Assembly (NCBI GenBank): GCA_017429505.1
Contig: JAFROW010000002.1
Coordinates: 82,609-146,608, forward strand
Length of the DNA: 64,000 nucleotides
Reading direction: 5' to 3'
From: Clostridia bacterium
GTDB taxonomy: Bacteria > Bacillota > Clostridia > TANB77 > CAG-508
The position numbers and the translations under genes were made by a program. The stretch's first letter is position 1. Every line of letters begins with the position of its first letter. This document shows positions 9,302 to 18,620 of the stretch, piece after piece. The notes under the pieces are model-generated. The model saw nothing but the letters and a program-made list of their open reading frames with translations, was not told the DNA's origin and did no database searches.

Positions 9302-10033
9302 TTACAAGCATCTTTTTTCAATTAAATCCCTCAAATATTCTCTTTTCGGATTATCTATTTTGTCCAATTCTTGAACTGCTGTGCTTTTATTTAAAAATAT
9401 TAATCTTGAAAATTCTAATTCCAAATCATTTTCTTTTAGATATTTTTTATAATTTTTAAAATGTGTATTTAATTCTTCCTTAGTCATATCAAGCTTTCCA
9501 ATTGCTATAAATCCATAAACACTTCTCTTTTCTGTTGGGCACTCTAAATATTTCATTTCATATTTAATATCATCTAAATTTAAGTTTAGTTCTTCTTCCA
9601 ATTCTCTTTTTAAATTAAAATTAATATCTAATTCTCCATCTCTAATATCTTCATCAGAAGTTCCTCCACCAGGAATTTGTAGGCATTTAGGAATAGAAGT
9701 TGTGTCTTCATTTTCTCCAATTATGAAATAATCATCTGTTGTTTCTAACAATATCCCACTCCAGATGTGAATAATTCTAAAGTTTTTATCAGGTATTCCG
9801 ATTCTTTCATTGTATAAATATGTAGCGTAATTTGTTTTTGCCACCTTCAATTCAATACAATCTTCTTTTTCTACTACACTTTCTACGCTATGATTTTCGC
9901 CATTAAATAATTTTGGATTTTCTTCTTTTGCTTCACTCCAAAATTTTTTAATATTTTCTTCTATTTCTGCTGGCATTTCTATCATTCTATCTTCATATTT
10001 TAAAATAATTGGTTTTGTAATTGGTTTTATCAT
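9302..10033 (-). CDS. Nudix-fold hydrolase, large form
   Basis: 243 residues. The central part contains a Nudix-like box: GGGTSDEDIRDG followed by LKRELEEELNLNL, with a longer than usual insert between the Gly and the REXXEE helix. The N-terminal 90 residues match nothing I recognise. Nudix enzymes hydrolyse nucleoside diphosphates linked to another moiety; substrate cannot be told. It precedes the second Nudix gene with about 18 bases between the two, so both are probably on one transcript. Confidence 0.7.
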   Translation of the reverse strand: MIKPITKPIILKYEDRMIEMPAEIEENIKKFWSEAKEENPKLFNGENHSVESVVEKEDCIELKVAKTNYATYLYNERIGIPDKNFRIIHIWSGILLETTDDYFIIGENEDTTSIPKCLQIPGGGTSDEDIRDGELDINFNLKRELEEELNLNLDDIKYEMKYLECPTEKRSVYGFIAIGKLDMTKEELNTHFKNYKKYLKENDLELEFSRLIFLNKSTAVQELDKIDNPKREYLRDLIEKRCL

Positions 10034-10051
10034 AAATTTTCACTCCTATAA

Positions 10052-10529
10052 TTATATTTTAAATTCCCTTAATGCTTCATTTAATATATCTCCAAACTTT
10101 TCAATATAATTTTTTGTATGTTCTGTAATATTTTTGGGTAAGTTGTTAATATTAAACCACTCTAGCTCTTTAGATTCATTATCATTTACCTTTAAATCTC
10201 CATGATATTTTTTCACAACATAAACTGCTGTAATATCGTATAACTTATCTCCGGTTTGGATACTCTCTATATGTATTTTTTCCAGATAATACTTTTAGTA
10301 ACTTTAATTCGTCTATTTCTAAATTAGTTTCCTCTTTTAATTCTCTTATTGCAACCTCTTCAAAACTTTCACCCAGTTCCATTGAACCACCAGGAAATCC
10401 CCATGAATTATAATCTGTTCTTAGTTGCATTAAAATTTTATCTTCGCTATTAAATACTAATAATCCTACACCTGCTGTAAGTATTGGATTATGTCCAACA
10501 TATTTTCTTAAATCACTTATATAACTCAT
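10052..10529 (-). CDS. Nudix hydrolase, reading frame interrupted by +1 at CGG
   Basis: The first 91 residues contain a complete Nudix box (GGSMELGESFEEVAIRELKEETNLEI). The zero frame ends TYREYPNRR-stop. Skipping one base at CGG 10253-10251 gives YPN-G-DKLYDITAVYVVKKYHGDLKV and continues to a stop at 10052. The paralogue at 22008-22619 reads YPN-GGT-GAC at this site (YPNGDVVINN...), so the same window holds an unbroken comparator. Total length is 158 residues after correction, normal for MutT-type proteins. Predicted to clean up or hydrolyse a nucleotide derivative. Confidence 0.85.
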
Positions 10530-10648
10530 AAACTCTCACCTTTTTATTATGTTTATATGCATTTATATTTTTTATATTATTTGTTATTATCATATTTTCA
10601 CCTTATAATACCATTATGTAATATTTTCAAGCAAAAATCAAGCATTCT

Positions 10649-11950
10649 TTATAATTTTTTCAAATACTCCACTCTCACCTCATGCATTTTATTTGCTACT
10701 TCTTTTCCTTCAGTAATTCCAAATTTCTTCATTATTTCATTACCATTAGTGCAATTTATAACTTCATACCCTAATTTTGCAAACTGATTACTATTATTTT
10801 TTTCTGACGTCATATCATCTGCATCCACAATAATTTGTAAGCCGTCTAGTCCCAAAATAGTGCTATTTACACGCTCAATAAACTTTACTTTTTTTGAAGC
10901 AGTCATTTTGTCAAAAATTCCGCCTCTCATGTGTTCTAAACATGATGTAACTCCACATTTAATAAGTCTTGTTGGAAGTTTTAATCTTTTCCCCATATTT
11001 TTTACTAGCTTTGCTCCTCTTTTTTCATGATTAAAGTGATGTGGATATTCTTCTTTTGTAGTTGTTCCTTTTCCTAAATCATGTACTAAAGCAGAGAAAC
11101 GTATTTCTAATTTTCTTGAATTATCCAGTTCTCTTGAAACTTCTATTTTTTCTGTATTTTCTATTTCTTTTAGGCTATCTAGTTCGTTTGTTTTTTCAGC
11201 AACTTTGTCTAATACAATCATTGTGTGGTTATAGCTATCTCCTTCAGGGTGATACTTTGGTGGTTGCTCTGCACCAATTAAGTCATATATTTCTTTAAAA
11301 TGCACATCTAATACATTTGCTTCTTTTAAAACATCAAAAAAGATTGAGGGCTTGTCTGTAAGTAATGCTTTACTAAATTCGTTATATACTCTTTCTACAG
11401 ATAAACTTGTGAGCTCATTTTTTAATAAAGTCATCATTTTAATTGTGTTTTCTTCTACTTTAAAATCAAACTGACTTGCAAATCTTGCAACTCTATATAC
11501 TCTTAGTGGATCTTCTTCAAAATGGCTACTTACAGCTCTAATTATCTTATTTTTCAAATCCTCTATTCCACCAAATGGATCAATAATTTTGCCTGTTAAT
11601 ACCTCTTTTGCTATTGCATTTATTGTAATATCCCTACGCTCCAAGTCTTGTCCAATTGTTATTTTTTTATCTGTTTTTACATCAAAATCTTTATGTCCTA
11701 TTCCAATTTTTCTTTCTTTTCTTGCAATTGCAAATTCTTTGTTATCTATAGAAAAAACAGGAAAGTCTTTGCCTCTAACATAAGCCATTGGAAATAGCTT
11801 TTTAAATTCATCAAATGAAATACCTGTAACTGAATAATCTTCATCATGATTTTTTATGCCAAGTAGCTCGTCTCTTACTGCTCCACCAACCAGATACAAA
11901 TGTCCACCATTTGAATTTATTGTTTTTGCAATTTCATTTATATCAATCAA
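10649..11950 (-). CDS. cca: CCA-adding tRNA nucleotidyltransferase with HD domain
   Basis: Adds or repairs the 3' CCA of tRNAs. LVGGAVRDELLG and HDEDYSVTG carry the polymerase Gly-Gly and the metal-binding DxD; RRDITINAIA is the family R-motif; EDPLRVYRVARFAS follows. The C-terminal half has an HD phosphohydrolase domain (ALVHDLGKG, HHFNHEKRG). The layout, including GKDFPVF and HPEGDSYNHT, is closest to the E. coli-type enzyme rather than the shorter Bacillus type. Start is TTG 11950 after GGGGG. Confidence 0.92.
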   Translation of the reverse strand: MIDINEIAKTINSNGGHLYLVGGAVRDELLGIKNHDEDYSVTGISFDEFKKLFPMAYVRGKDFPVFSIDNKEFAIARKERKIGIGHKDFDVKTDKKITIGQDLERRDITINAIAKEVLTGKIIDPFGGIEDLKNKIIRAVSSHFEEDPLRVYRVARFASQFDFKVEENTIKMMTLLKNELTSLSVERVYNEFSKALLTDKPSIFFDVLKEANVLDVHFKEIYDLIGAEQPPKYHPEGDSYNHTMIVLDKVAEKTNELDSLKEIENTEKIEVSRELDNSRKLEIRFSALVHDLGKGTTTKEEYPHHFNHEKRGAKLVKNMGKRLKLPTRLIKCGVTSCLEHMRGGIFDKMTASKKVKFIERVNSTILGLDGLQIIVDADDMTSEKNNSNQFAKLGYEVINCTNGNEIMKKFGITEGKEVANKMHEVRVEYLKKL

Positions 11951-11972
11951 AGCTGAATCCCCCTTTTATTTT

Positions 11973-12004
11973 CCAAAAAACAGAGCAGAACTTTTGCTCT
12001 ACTC
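11973..12004 (-). terminator. Intrinsic terminator after glyA
   Basis: Minus strand CAGAGTAGAGC pairs with GTTCTGCTCTG around an AAAA loop (11 pairs including G-U), followed by TTTTTT. Confidence 0.8.
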
Positions 12005-12031
12005 TGCAACTATGAATTATAATTTTTTATT

Positions 12032-13285
12032 TTATTGTTCAACTTTCACACTCTCTATCAATCCCACAACTTTTTCCACATACTCTTCTCTATTTTCATC
12101 TTGTTTTCCATCTTTACATATTTTTAAATAATCCATAATAATTCTTGCAAGTTTTTCAAAATCTGCTTCTTTCCAACCTTTTGTAGTCATCGCAGGAGTT
12201 CCGATTCTTACTCCTGAAGATTTAAGTGGAGGTAATGTATCATTTGGTATTTGATTTTTGTTTAAAGTAATGTGAATTTTATCAAGTTCTTCTTCAGCCT
12301 CTTTTCCAGTAATTCCAATAGATCCATAAACATCTAAAACAAACATGTGATTATCTGTTCCACCAGAAATTATTTTCCATCCTTCTTTTAAGAAGCTTTC
12401 TGCAAATGCTTTTGCATTTTTAACAACTTGATGTGCATAAACTTTAAATTCATCTGTAGCATCTTCTTCAAAACATATTCCCTTTGCAGCTATAATGTGT
12501 TCAAGTGGTCCACCTTGTATTCCTGGGAATACTGCTTTATTTATTTTCTTAATAATTTCTTCTGAATTTGTAAGAATTAATCCACCTCTTGGTCCTCTTA
12601 AAGTTTTGTGTGTAGTAGATGTTACTACATCTGCATAAGGGAATGGGCTTGGATGTGCTCCACCTGCAATTAATCCTGCAACATGTGCCATATCTACCAT
12701 ATAGAATGGTCTTTCACCATCATGAGATTCTGCATATTTTTCGATAATATCTCTAAATCTTTTGTAATCAATTGTTCTTGAATATGAACTTGCTCCAACT
12801 ATAACCATTTTTGGATTATGCTCATACATTAGTTTTTCAAATGCTTCATAATCTATAATTCCATTTTCATCTATTCCATAAGGAATTATATTATAATCTT
12901 GCCCTGAAAAACTCATTTTGTGTCCATGTGTTAAATGTCCTCCAGCACCTAAGTCCATTCCCATTACTGTGTCTCCAGTGTTTATTAAAGCTCTATACAC
13001 AGCTTGATTTGCTGAGCTTCCGCAATGAGGTTGTACATTTGCAAAGTTGCAATTAAATAGTTTACAAACATCTTCTATAGCTTTTGTTTCAATCATATCT
13101 ATATATTGGCATCCACCATAATATCTTTTTCCTGAGTATCCTTCTGCATATTTATTTGTTAAAATACTTCCAGCAGCATTTAGCACCCTTTGACTTGGAA
13201 AATTTTCTGAAGCAATTAGCTCCACATTGTGTTCTTGTCTTTGTCTTTCTAGTTCAATTATTTCCTCGTAACTTTCTTTGATCAT
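12032..13285 (-). CDS. glyA: Serine hydroxymethyltransferase
   Basis: PLP enzyme that converts serine plus tetrahydrofolate to glycine plus 5,10-methylene-THF, the main one-carbon source. Lys227 in VVTSTTHKTLRGPRGG binds PLP; SENFPS near residue 26, AGGHLTHG and DMAHVAGLIA are conserved. 417 residues is standard. Ribosome site AGGAGG. Single-gene unit with its own terminator. Confidence 0.97.
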   Translation of the reverse strand: MIKESYEEIIELERQRQEHNVELIASENFPSQRVLNAAGSILTNKYAEGYSGKRYYGGCQYIDMIETKAIEDVCKLFNCNFANVQPHCGSSANQAVYRALINTGDTVMGMDLGAGGHLTHGHKMSFSGQDYNIIPYGIDENGIIDYEAFEKLMYEHNPKMVIVGASSYSRTIDYKRFRDIIEKYAESHDGERPFYMVDMAHVAGLIAGGAHPSPFPYADVVTSTTHKTLRGPRGGLILTNSEEIIKKINKAVFPGIQGGPLEHIIAAKGICFEEDATDEFKVYAHQVVKNAKAFAESFLKEGWKIISGGTDNHMFVLDVYGSIGITGKEAEEELDKIHITLNKNQIPNDTLPPLKSSGVRIGTPAMTTKGWKEADFEKLARIIMDYLKICKDGKQDENREEYVEKVVGLIESVKVEQ

Positions 13286-13432
13286 AATACATTCCTCCTA
13301 CTTTTTAATTTTTTTATTAACATTATTTATTTTATATCATAGTTAGCTATAATAGTCAATTGTATTTTTGAAATCATTTAATTAGTTCTAAAAAAGTATC
13401 TATGTCAACTTTTTATTGGATATAAAGTGAAT

Positions 13433-13490
13433 TATTGCCCCGTCCCCAAATTGAGGTTCCTTTTTTTCTCCGTCCCCAAAATGAACCTCA
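13433..13490. repeat. CCGTCCCC-type hairpin repeat
   Basis: Two copies of CCGTCCCCAAA; arms GAGGTTC/GAACCTC pair around TTTTTTTCTCCGTCCCC. The TGA stop of the membrane-protein gene (13490-13488) lies inside the repeat. Related copies occur near 40.45, 48.35 and 53.1 kb. Confidence 0.8.
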
Positions 13491-15074
13491 CTCAAAAGTA
13501 ATAAAATCTCCTGTGTGTGGCACGAAATGTGAATATGTTGCATCACCAAACATTACAAATGCTAAAATTGAAGCAAACATGACTTTTGTTTTGTATGGTA
13601 TTTTTGAAAACATTCGTTGTAAAAATGGTGCTATAATATATATGCATAAACATCCACCTACACCGAAAAATAGAGAGTTTTCTAGACATATTCTTCCTTG
13701 TATGTTCATAAAATGTCCGGAATAATCCCAATACTTTAATCCTGTTTTTACTTCCATTAGATAAGAAGTCATAAATTCTAAAATAGAACATAAAATCATT
13801 ACTATTATAAAAACTATAAATGGATTCTCTTCAATCTTTGTAATAACTCTGCTTTTGTTATATTTATTTATAACATTTAATAGTAACACTATTGAGCCAC
13901 AGCCAAATCCATAGATTGGAAGCCATGGACCATATAGAGCTCCTCTATTTACTATTGTTCCATCTAAAAAATAGAACAAGTTCATTTCCATAAGCCATCC
14001 TGCAACTGAAAATACAAAAAACATTAAAACTATATCTACAAAATCATATATTCTAAATAGTGAATAATGCTTCTTTTTTTCGGCTTCTTCAGGATATGCT
14101 TCTAAATTCTCTTGATTACTAAATAATATTTCATCATTTAATAATTCAAATTTATATAATTCTTCTTTTTTATATTCCTCTCTTAATTCTTTATATAATG
14201 CAGTTTGCGTTGCAATATAGTATGGACTATAATATAAACCTACAAGTCCTAAAGTTAAAACATTTAGTACTTCCCATCCAAAAAATGTTATATCTGTTAA
14301 AAATGCCTTCCACTTATTCCCATTCATCATTGTTTGTGACATTTTTATAACATCTTTTGTCTCTATATGAGGATTTTCTGCTAAAATATATGGAACCATC
14401 AAATATGAATAGTGTTTTATCGCTCCTCCAATAATTGTAATGTTCCACAATAGTTGATAAATTCTTACTGTAAGCATTGTTTCGGCAGTGTTTTTATATC
14501 TTTTTTTCTTTAACTTGAATGGATAAATAATTGTCCAAAACTTTGTCTTTTTGTAATTTAAGCTTTCTAAAAATAACCTTTTTTCTCCAACTATCATTGG
14601 ATTAATAAATAAAATTCTTATAAAAATTCCTATTGATGTGAATATTAGCAAAACAGCTCTTGCAGAATGAATTTTTGATTCATCATCTGAAATTGATTTC
14701 ACAAAATTCTGTATTTCTATTTCACTGTTTGAAATAAAATTAAAAGCTGAAAACATAAATCCAGAATATACATTATTTTTTTCATTATATTCTTTTATAA
14801 ATCCATTCATATTTCCAGATAAATATTGTGATAAAATTTTATCTAATTCATCTTTAACAATTTGGCTTTCACTTCTTGTTTCTCTATAATTTCTTACGTT
14901 TTGAATTTGTTCAAAAGTACTTTTAAAAACCGAATATCCTGTACGATTTCCAATACTTCCACCAAATATTAATGTTATAAATAATGACACCATTAATAAT
15001 GTTGCAAAATTATTTTTCAAAACCTTTCTTCCAGATTTTTTTACATCTCTTGTTTTCCATACATTTTTTCTCAT
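13488..15074 (-). CDS. Polytopic membrane protein: DUF975-like plus CmpB-type C-terminal domain
   Basis: 528 residues. The N-terminal 300 residues show four or five hydrophobic segments and the TAETMLTVRIYQLLWNITIIGG pattern of DUF975 proteins. After a charged linker (residues 305-335) comes a second membrane domain, with FSVAGWLMEMNLFY, RGALYGPWLPIYGFG and NIQGRICLENS, characteristic of the putative ABC transporter type IV (CmpB, PF06541) family. Function is unknown for both families. The C-terminal end and stop are contributed by a dispersed repeat, so the last few residues may not be ancestral. Confidence 0.8.
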   Translation of the reverse strand: MRKNVWKTRDVKKSGRKVLKNNFATLLMVSLFITLIFGGSIGNRTGYSVFKSTFEQIQNVRNYRETRSESQIVKDELDKILSQYLSGNMNGFIKEYNEKNNVYSGFMFSAFNFISNSEIEIQNFVKSISDDESKIHSARAVLLIFTSIGIFIRILFINPMIVGEKRLFLESLNYKKTKFWTIIYPFKLKKKRYKNTAETMLTVRIYQLLWNITIIGGAIKHYSYLMVPYILAENPHIETKDVIKMSQTMMNGNKWKAFLTDITFFGWEVLNVLTLGLVGLYYSPYYIATQTALYKELREEYKKEELYKFELLNDEILFSNQENLEAYPEEAEKKKHYSLFRIYDFVDIVLMFFVFSVAGWLMEMNLFYFLDGTIVNRGALYGPWLPIYGFGCGSIVLLLNVINKYNKSRVITKIEENPFIVFIIVMILCSILEFMTSYLMEVKTGLKYWDYSGHFMNIQGRICLENSLFFGVGGCLCIYIIAPFLQRMFSKIPYKTKVMFASILAFVMFGDATYSHFVPHTGDFITFE

Positions 15075-15090
15075 CTTAAAAATCCTTTTC

Positions 15091-15681
15091 CTAAATACTA
15101 TTAATAATAAAATCGATTATTTTTTGTTCATTGCTATTATTCTTATCTTTTTCTTCTCTTGTTAAATCTACAAAATATTTGTTACTATCAGGCATAATTG
15201 ATATTGAATCTAAAGGATATCCTGAATTTCTTTTTTCTGATGGCTTGTCTACAAAATAAAATTCACTCTTATCCCAAGTAATTTGTTTTGCTTCTATTCC
15301 ATTATATATAACCATTCCATAAACCCATTTTGCTTTTAGTTTACCTCCATATTCTTTTACAAGTTTTATATAGTGTTCAAGTGCTTCATCATCTGTTAAC
15401 TCTTTTCCATTTACTCTTCTTACATGTGTTCCTGGTTGCCTTTCTTCAGGCACTCCTTTTATAAATAAACTACAATCCATACTTATTGTTGTAATATGTG
15501 AAGCATTATAATATGCCTCAGCCTTTATTTTGGCATTTTCTAATGAATTTTTCCCATTTTCTTCAACTTTAATATTTAAACTTAAATCTTTAAGTGTTAA
15601 TACTTCTATATTTTTTTCTTTTAGCTTATCCGCATATTTTCTTATTTTTGCTGGATTTGTTGTTGCAAATAATACTTTCAT
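15091..15681 (-). CDS. Ham1/ITPase-like nucleoside triphosphate pyrophosphatase homologue
   Basis: 196 residues. MKVLFATTNPAKIRKYADKL is the Ham1 N-terminal nucleotide-binding motif (family: SxNxxKxxE). The central SMDCSLFIKGVPEERQPGTHVRR replaces the usual ADDSGL...GxPGxxSxR. Ham1 enzymes hydrolyse ITP, XTP or dITP. The altered active-site loop (MDCS) makes the substrate uncertain. A similar divergent form is at 26394-26972, with LDCGFWIDELNGFPRAF. The start follows AAAGGA. Confidence 0.75.
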   Translation of the reverse strand: MKVLFATTNPAKIRKYADKLKEKNIEVLTLKDLSLNIKVEENGKNSLENAKIKAEAYYNASHITTISMDCSLFIKGVPEERQPGTHVRRVNGKELTDDEALEHYIKLVKEYGGKLKAKWVYGMVIYNGIEAKQITWDKSEFYFVDKPSEKRNSGYPLDSISIMPDSNKYFVDLTREEKDKNNSNEQKIIDFIINSI

Positions 15682-15840
15682 TTTTAAATTCTAATCCTTT
15701 CTCACTTCATTTAAAGATATACATAATTATAAAAAATAATTAATTTCATATTAATCTCATCCACTTATAATATAACACAAGAGAATTAATTTAGCAATAG
15801 AAATAAAATCAAAAAATATAGAAAAATTTACAATGTTCGC
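15682..15840. other. Gene-free AT-rich stretch before the plus-strand element
   Basis: No ORF, hairpin or repeat that I can support. It contains the upstream region of the Ham1-like gene, read toward the minus strand. Confidence 0.4.
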
Positions 15841-15869
15841 TTGTTTTTGATAAAAAAATATTGTAAAAT
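15841..15869 (+). promoter_or_regulatory. Promoter of the 44-aa ORF element
   Basis: TTGTTT (15841-15846), 17 bases, TAAAAT (15864-15869). The next gene on the plus strand is the small ORF at 15931, so this promoter would give a leader of about 55 bases containing a hairpin (AGAAAGG/CCTTTCT). Confidence 0.55.
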
Positions 15870-15930
15870 ATTACCAACCTAACGTCAAGAAAGGCTAGCC
15901 CTTTCTAGAGGGCGGAAAGGGGGGACTAAA

Positions 15931-16065
15931 TTGAATAGCTACGATTTGATTCAGCATTATGTTGATAAGTACATAGCAGAAAAAGAGAAAAACATCAAGT
16001 TACAACAACAAATTGAGCAGCATAAACAGATGCTAGATGATAAAAATGTTAAGACTGATAAGTAG
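15931..16065 (+). CDS. Small 44-aa protein of unknown function
   Basis: TTG start seven bases after the very strong ribosome site GGAAAGGGGGG. The protein begins MNSYDLIQHYVDKYIAEKEK and is Lys/Gln/Asp-rich with a predicted single amphipathic helix (residues 8-38, heptad-like Leu/Ile/Met spacing). I do not recognise it. Promoter, leader hairpin, ORF and an intrinsic terminator form a complete unit opposite to all neighbours, and its GC content is higher than theirs, which suggests an acquired element. Confidence 0.6.
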   Translation: MNSYDLIQHYVDKYIAEKEKNIKLQQQIEQHKQMLDDKNVKTDK

Positions 16066-16078
16066 CAAAAATTAGTCG

Positions 16079-16112
16079 ATAGGGTAGGATTCGCAGCCTA
16101 CTCTATTTTTTT
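16079..16112 (+). terminator. Intrinsic terminator after the 44-aa ORF
   Basis: ATAGGGTAGG pairs with CCTACTCTAT (one G-U), loop ATTCGCAG, then a seven-T run. Confidence 0.85.
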
Positions 16113-16115
16113 ACA

Positions 16116-16388
16116 GAACAAAAGGAGCGTGATTAAGATAATTTAACTTTTAGATTACCTACACGCTCCGTCTTTGTTCGCGCGCGAAATTTTCTTTAGA
16201 AAATTTCTGTGCATAGCTTTTATTGTATAGGAAAAACGATTTTTCTTTTGAAAATAAAATCTTTATTTTCACTTTGTATTGCGAAATATAAAAGTTTCAT
16301 AGTGTTTCCTATATAATAAAAAAAGTATGTGTATTCGCAGGTACACATACGACTAAAACGAACAGCTACGATTAATGTTCATTTTTTT
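16116..16388 (+). ncRNA. Candidate structured RNA: serial hairpins, no known family
   Basis: Five consecutive inverted repeats: GGAGCGTG/CACGCTCC with outer GAACAAA/TTTGTTC (16116-16179); TTCGCGCGCGAA; GAAATTTTCT/AGAAAATTTC (16186-16208); TATAGGAAA/TTTCCTATA enclosing GAAAATAAA/TTTATTTTC (16226-16315); GTATGTGTA/TACACATAC with a TTCGCAG-containing loop (16325-16350); GAACA/TGTTC followed by seven Ts (16360-16388). On the minus strand the fifth hairpin is followed by TTTTTTT and can end tspO. No ORF of note. Could be one structured RNA, or stacked terminators of a degraded element. Confidence 0.4.
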
Positions 16389-16469
16389 GTACTTATATAA
16401 TAACATATTTTTTGAGATTTGTCAAATACAACTTTTTATTTCTTACTATTATTTTATTGCACTAATTAT

Positions 16470-16937
16470 TCACCTATTCAAAATATAAAATCCTAAATTT
16501 AAATATGCTGCAAATGCCACCCATAAAATATATGGAATTTGAAGAAGTCCAGCAATGCTGTTTTTATTATAGAACTTCCTTATCATAGAAATAACAGCTA
16601 CTGCAAGTAGAATTATCCATACAAAAGCAAACAATCTCCATTTAAATGTAAAGAAAATAATTGACCATAAAGCATTTATTACAAGCTGTATGTAGTAAAT
16701 CCAGTCTGTTTCTTCATCTGTTTGATTATTTGTTTTTAAAATCCCATAAGATATTCCCATTAAAACATAAAGAATAGTCCACACAATTGGGAATACTGTG
16801 CCTGGTGGAGCAAATGGTGGCTTTTGTAGCATATTGTAATCCATAGAACCTGATGTAATAAGCCCTACTAATGCACCAATTAAAACAGGCAACAAAATTG
16901 ACTTAATATAAATAATTATTTTGTTCATGTAATTCAC
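16470..16937 (-). CDS. tspO: TspO/MBR family membrane protein
   Basis: 155 residues with five transmembrane helices. KPPFAPPGTVFPIVWTILYVLMGISYG in the first loop and helix 2, WSIIFFTFKW and the C-terminal QIPYILWVAFAAYLN are the family signatures (tryptophan- and proline-rich; binds tetrapyrroles or cholesterol-like ligands). Role in Firmicutes is unclear; stress-related tetrapyrrole handling is usually proposed. TGA stop, showing TGA is a normal stop here. Confidence 0.9.
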   Translation of the reverse strand: MNYMNKIIIYIKSILLPVLIGALVGLITSGSMDYNMLQKPPFAPPGTVFPIVWTILYVLMGISYGILKTNNQTDEETDWIYYIQLVINALWSIIFFTFKWRLFAFVWIILLAVAVISMIRKFYNKNSIAGLLQIPYILWVAFAAYLNLGFYILNR

Positions 16938-17034
16938 CTCTAGTCTATTTATATTAAGTCTATTTTGTTATTAGAACTATTATTTTTTTAAACTATACAC
17001 AAAAGTCTCATAATTTATCAATTAATTCTCAAAA

Positions 17035-17613
17035 CTAGTCCATCTTTTCTAATTTCTGTCTTATCTTTTCAAGTGCAATTTTTCTTGCACTTATTTTATT
17101 TTTTTCTTCGCTAGAAATCTCAGCTAAAGTTTTTCCATTTTCTAACTCAAAAATTTCATCAAATCCAAATCCGTTTTCACCTCTTGGCTTGTCTGTAACA
17201 TATCCTTCTATTTTTCCTGTTTCACATATTGTCATTTTTCCATCTGATAATGCAATTGCAGTAGTAATAACAATTTTTCTTTTTTCTTTTGGAACTCCTT
17301 GTAGTTTTTCTATTAATGCTAAATTTCTTTCTCTATCTGTTCCATTATGCCATCTTTTTGTATATACTCCTGGAAATCCATCTAAATATTCTATTTCTAT
17401 TCCTGAGTCATCTGCAAGGCTTAATTTTCCACCTATCATATTTGCTATTGTTTTAGCTTTTTTTATTGCATTTTCTTCAAATGTTTTTTGATCTTCTTCA
17501 ACATCTACGTTTACTCCAATTTCTTCTATTGAAACTATTTTATATTCTTTTAAAATTTGCTGTGCCTCTTTTATCTTTCCTTTATTTCCCGAAGCTATTA
17601 CTATTTCTTTCAT
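17035..17613 (-). CDS. rdgB: RdgB/HAM1 dITP/XTP pyrophosphatase
   Basis: 192 residues. IASGNKGKIKEAQ, then LADDSGIEIEYLDGFPGVYTKRW, then GENGFGFDEIFE: the complete set of HAM1 active-site motifs. Removes dITP, ITP and XTP from the nucleotide pool. It is the canonical member of the group, beside two divergent Ham1-like genes, maf and a YjjX-like gene in the same window. Confidence 0.95.
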   Translation of the reverse strand: MKEIVIASGNKGKIKEAQQILKEYKIVSIEEIGVNVDVEEDQKTFEENAIKKAKTIANMIGGKLSLADDSGIEIEYLDGFPGVYTKRWHNGTDRERNLALIEKLQGVPKEKRKIVITTAIALSDGKMTICETGKIEGYVTDKPRGENGFGFDEIFELENGKTLAEISSEEKNKISARKIALEKIRQKLEKMD

Positions 17614-17752
17614 CGAAACCTCCCTAATTTATCATTTATCTTTGTTCACGAGTGTTATTTCCTCTTTTTCCAAGAATTCCTACCTCATTCCATAAAAAAT
17701 TTATTATTCTTTTTGCTTTATCTTTTCCATATTATTTCACCTTCTATAGCTT

Positions 17753-18511
17753 TTAAACCCAATTTCTTATAAACTCTTCATTAAAAGTATATTGATATGA
17801 AGGTCTATATGCCGATTCCTTCACCACTTTATCAGTCTTTTTTATCATAGGTTCTATTTTTTTTCTAAAATTTGCAGATACTAGTTTTTTATCCAAAATT
17901 ATTTCATAAATTTGTTGTAATTCTGAAATAGCAAATTCCTTGTCCAAAAAACTAAATGCTATATTTGTGTTCTCAATTCTATTTCTTAGTCTTTTTATTC
18001 CTGAATGAATTATAATTGCTGTTAATTCACTTACTTCACTTTTATTCACTAACTTATTGATATAATCTATATTCTCTCTATTTCTTTTAACTATTGTCTT
18101 AACCTTGTAATGTATTTTTTTATTATCATTTTTTAAAATTATATTTTGTTGCATTTCCTTTTCTTCATTTTCAATAAAAATATCATAAAATGATAAGTTA
18201 TTTGGCATTTCTTTAATATTTTTTTTATTTATAATTACCAAATATGAAATCATAAGTTCGGAATCTTTTGTATAGTAATTTGGATCTCCCCATGTATATA
18301 GTTGCTCTATATAAAATTTAGGTGTTTTAAATAATTCTTCAATTCTATTTTCTGCAGATGTCTTTATATATTCTTTGTTGCTGATTTCAAAAATAGGCAA
18401 ATTGTTATTTTCGTCTAACATCACTTGCAATTTCTTTTCTTTTAATCTCCTAACATCTTTTCTTTCTTCATTATCTGTACTAAATATTATCAAATTACCA
18501 TATACTTTCAT
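17753..18511 (-). CDS. NrtR-like protein: degenerate Nudix plus winged-helix domain
   Basis: 252 residues. TWGDPNYYTKDSELMISYLVIINK in the N-terminal half and ELQQIYEIILDKKLVSANFRKKI...AYRPSYQYTFN at the C-terminus match the NrtR arrangement (Nudix-like sensor, then winged helix that binds DNA), but no Nudix box GX5EX7REUXEEXGU can be found, so catalysis is unlikely. NrtR proteins regulate NAD or sugar-nucleotide metabolism. No NAD gene is nearby, so the target is unknown. Confidence 0.65.
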   Translation of the reverse strand: MKVYGNLIIFSTDNEERKDVRRLKEKKLQVMLDENNNLPIFEISNKEYIKTSAENRIEELFKTPKFYIEQLYTWGDPNYYTKDSELMISYLVIINKKNIKEMPNNLSFYDIFIENEEKEMQQNIILKNDNKKIHYKVKTIVKRNRENIDYINKLVNKSEVSELTAIIIHSGIKRLRNRIENTNIAFSFLDKEFAISELQQIYEIILDKKLVSANFRKKIEPMIKKTDKVVKESAYRPSYQYTFNEEFIRNWV

Positions 18512-18620
18512 TTTATGTTATCTCCGTTTCTACTTTGCATCACTAATTAATAAGTACCAATTTTTTTCAGCATTATTTCTTAACATAATAGCATTTATTT
18601 TTAAATTATTCAAGTATTTA

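Noticed and set aside
16224..16304. 26-aa minus-strand ORF (MKLLYFAIQSENKDF...) as a type I toxin
   Set aside because: It has a weak ribosome site, is not a hydrophobic helix, and lies inside a nested palindrome that explains its openness.
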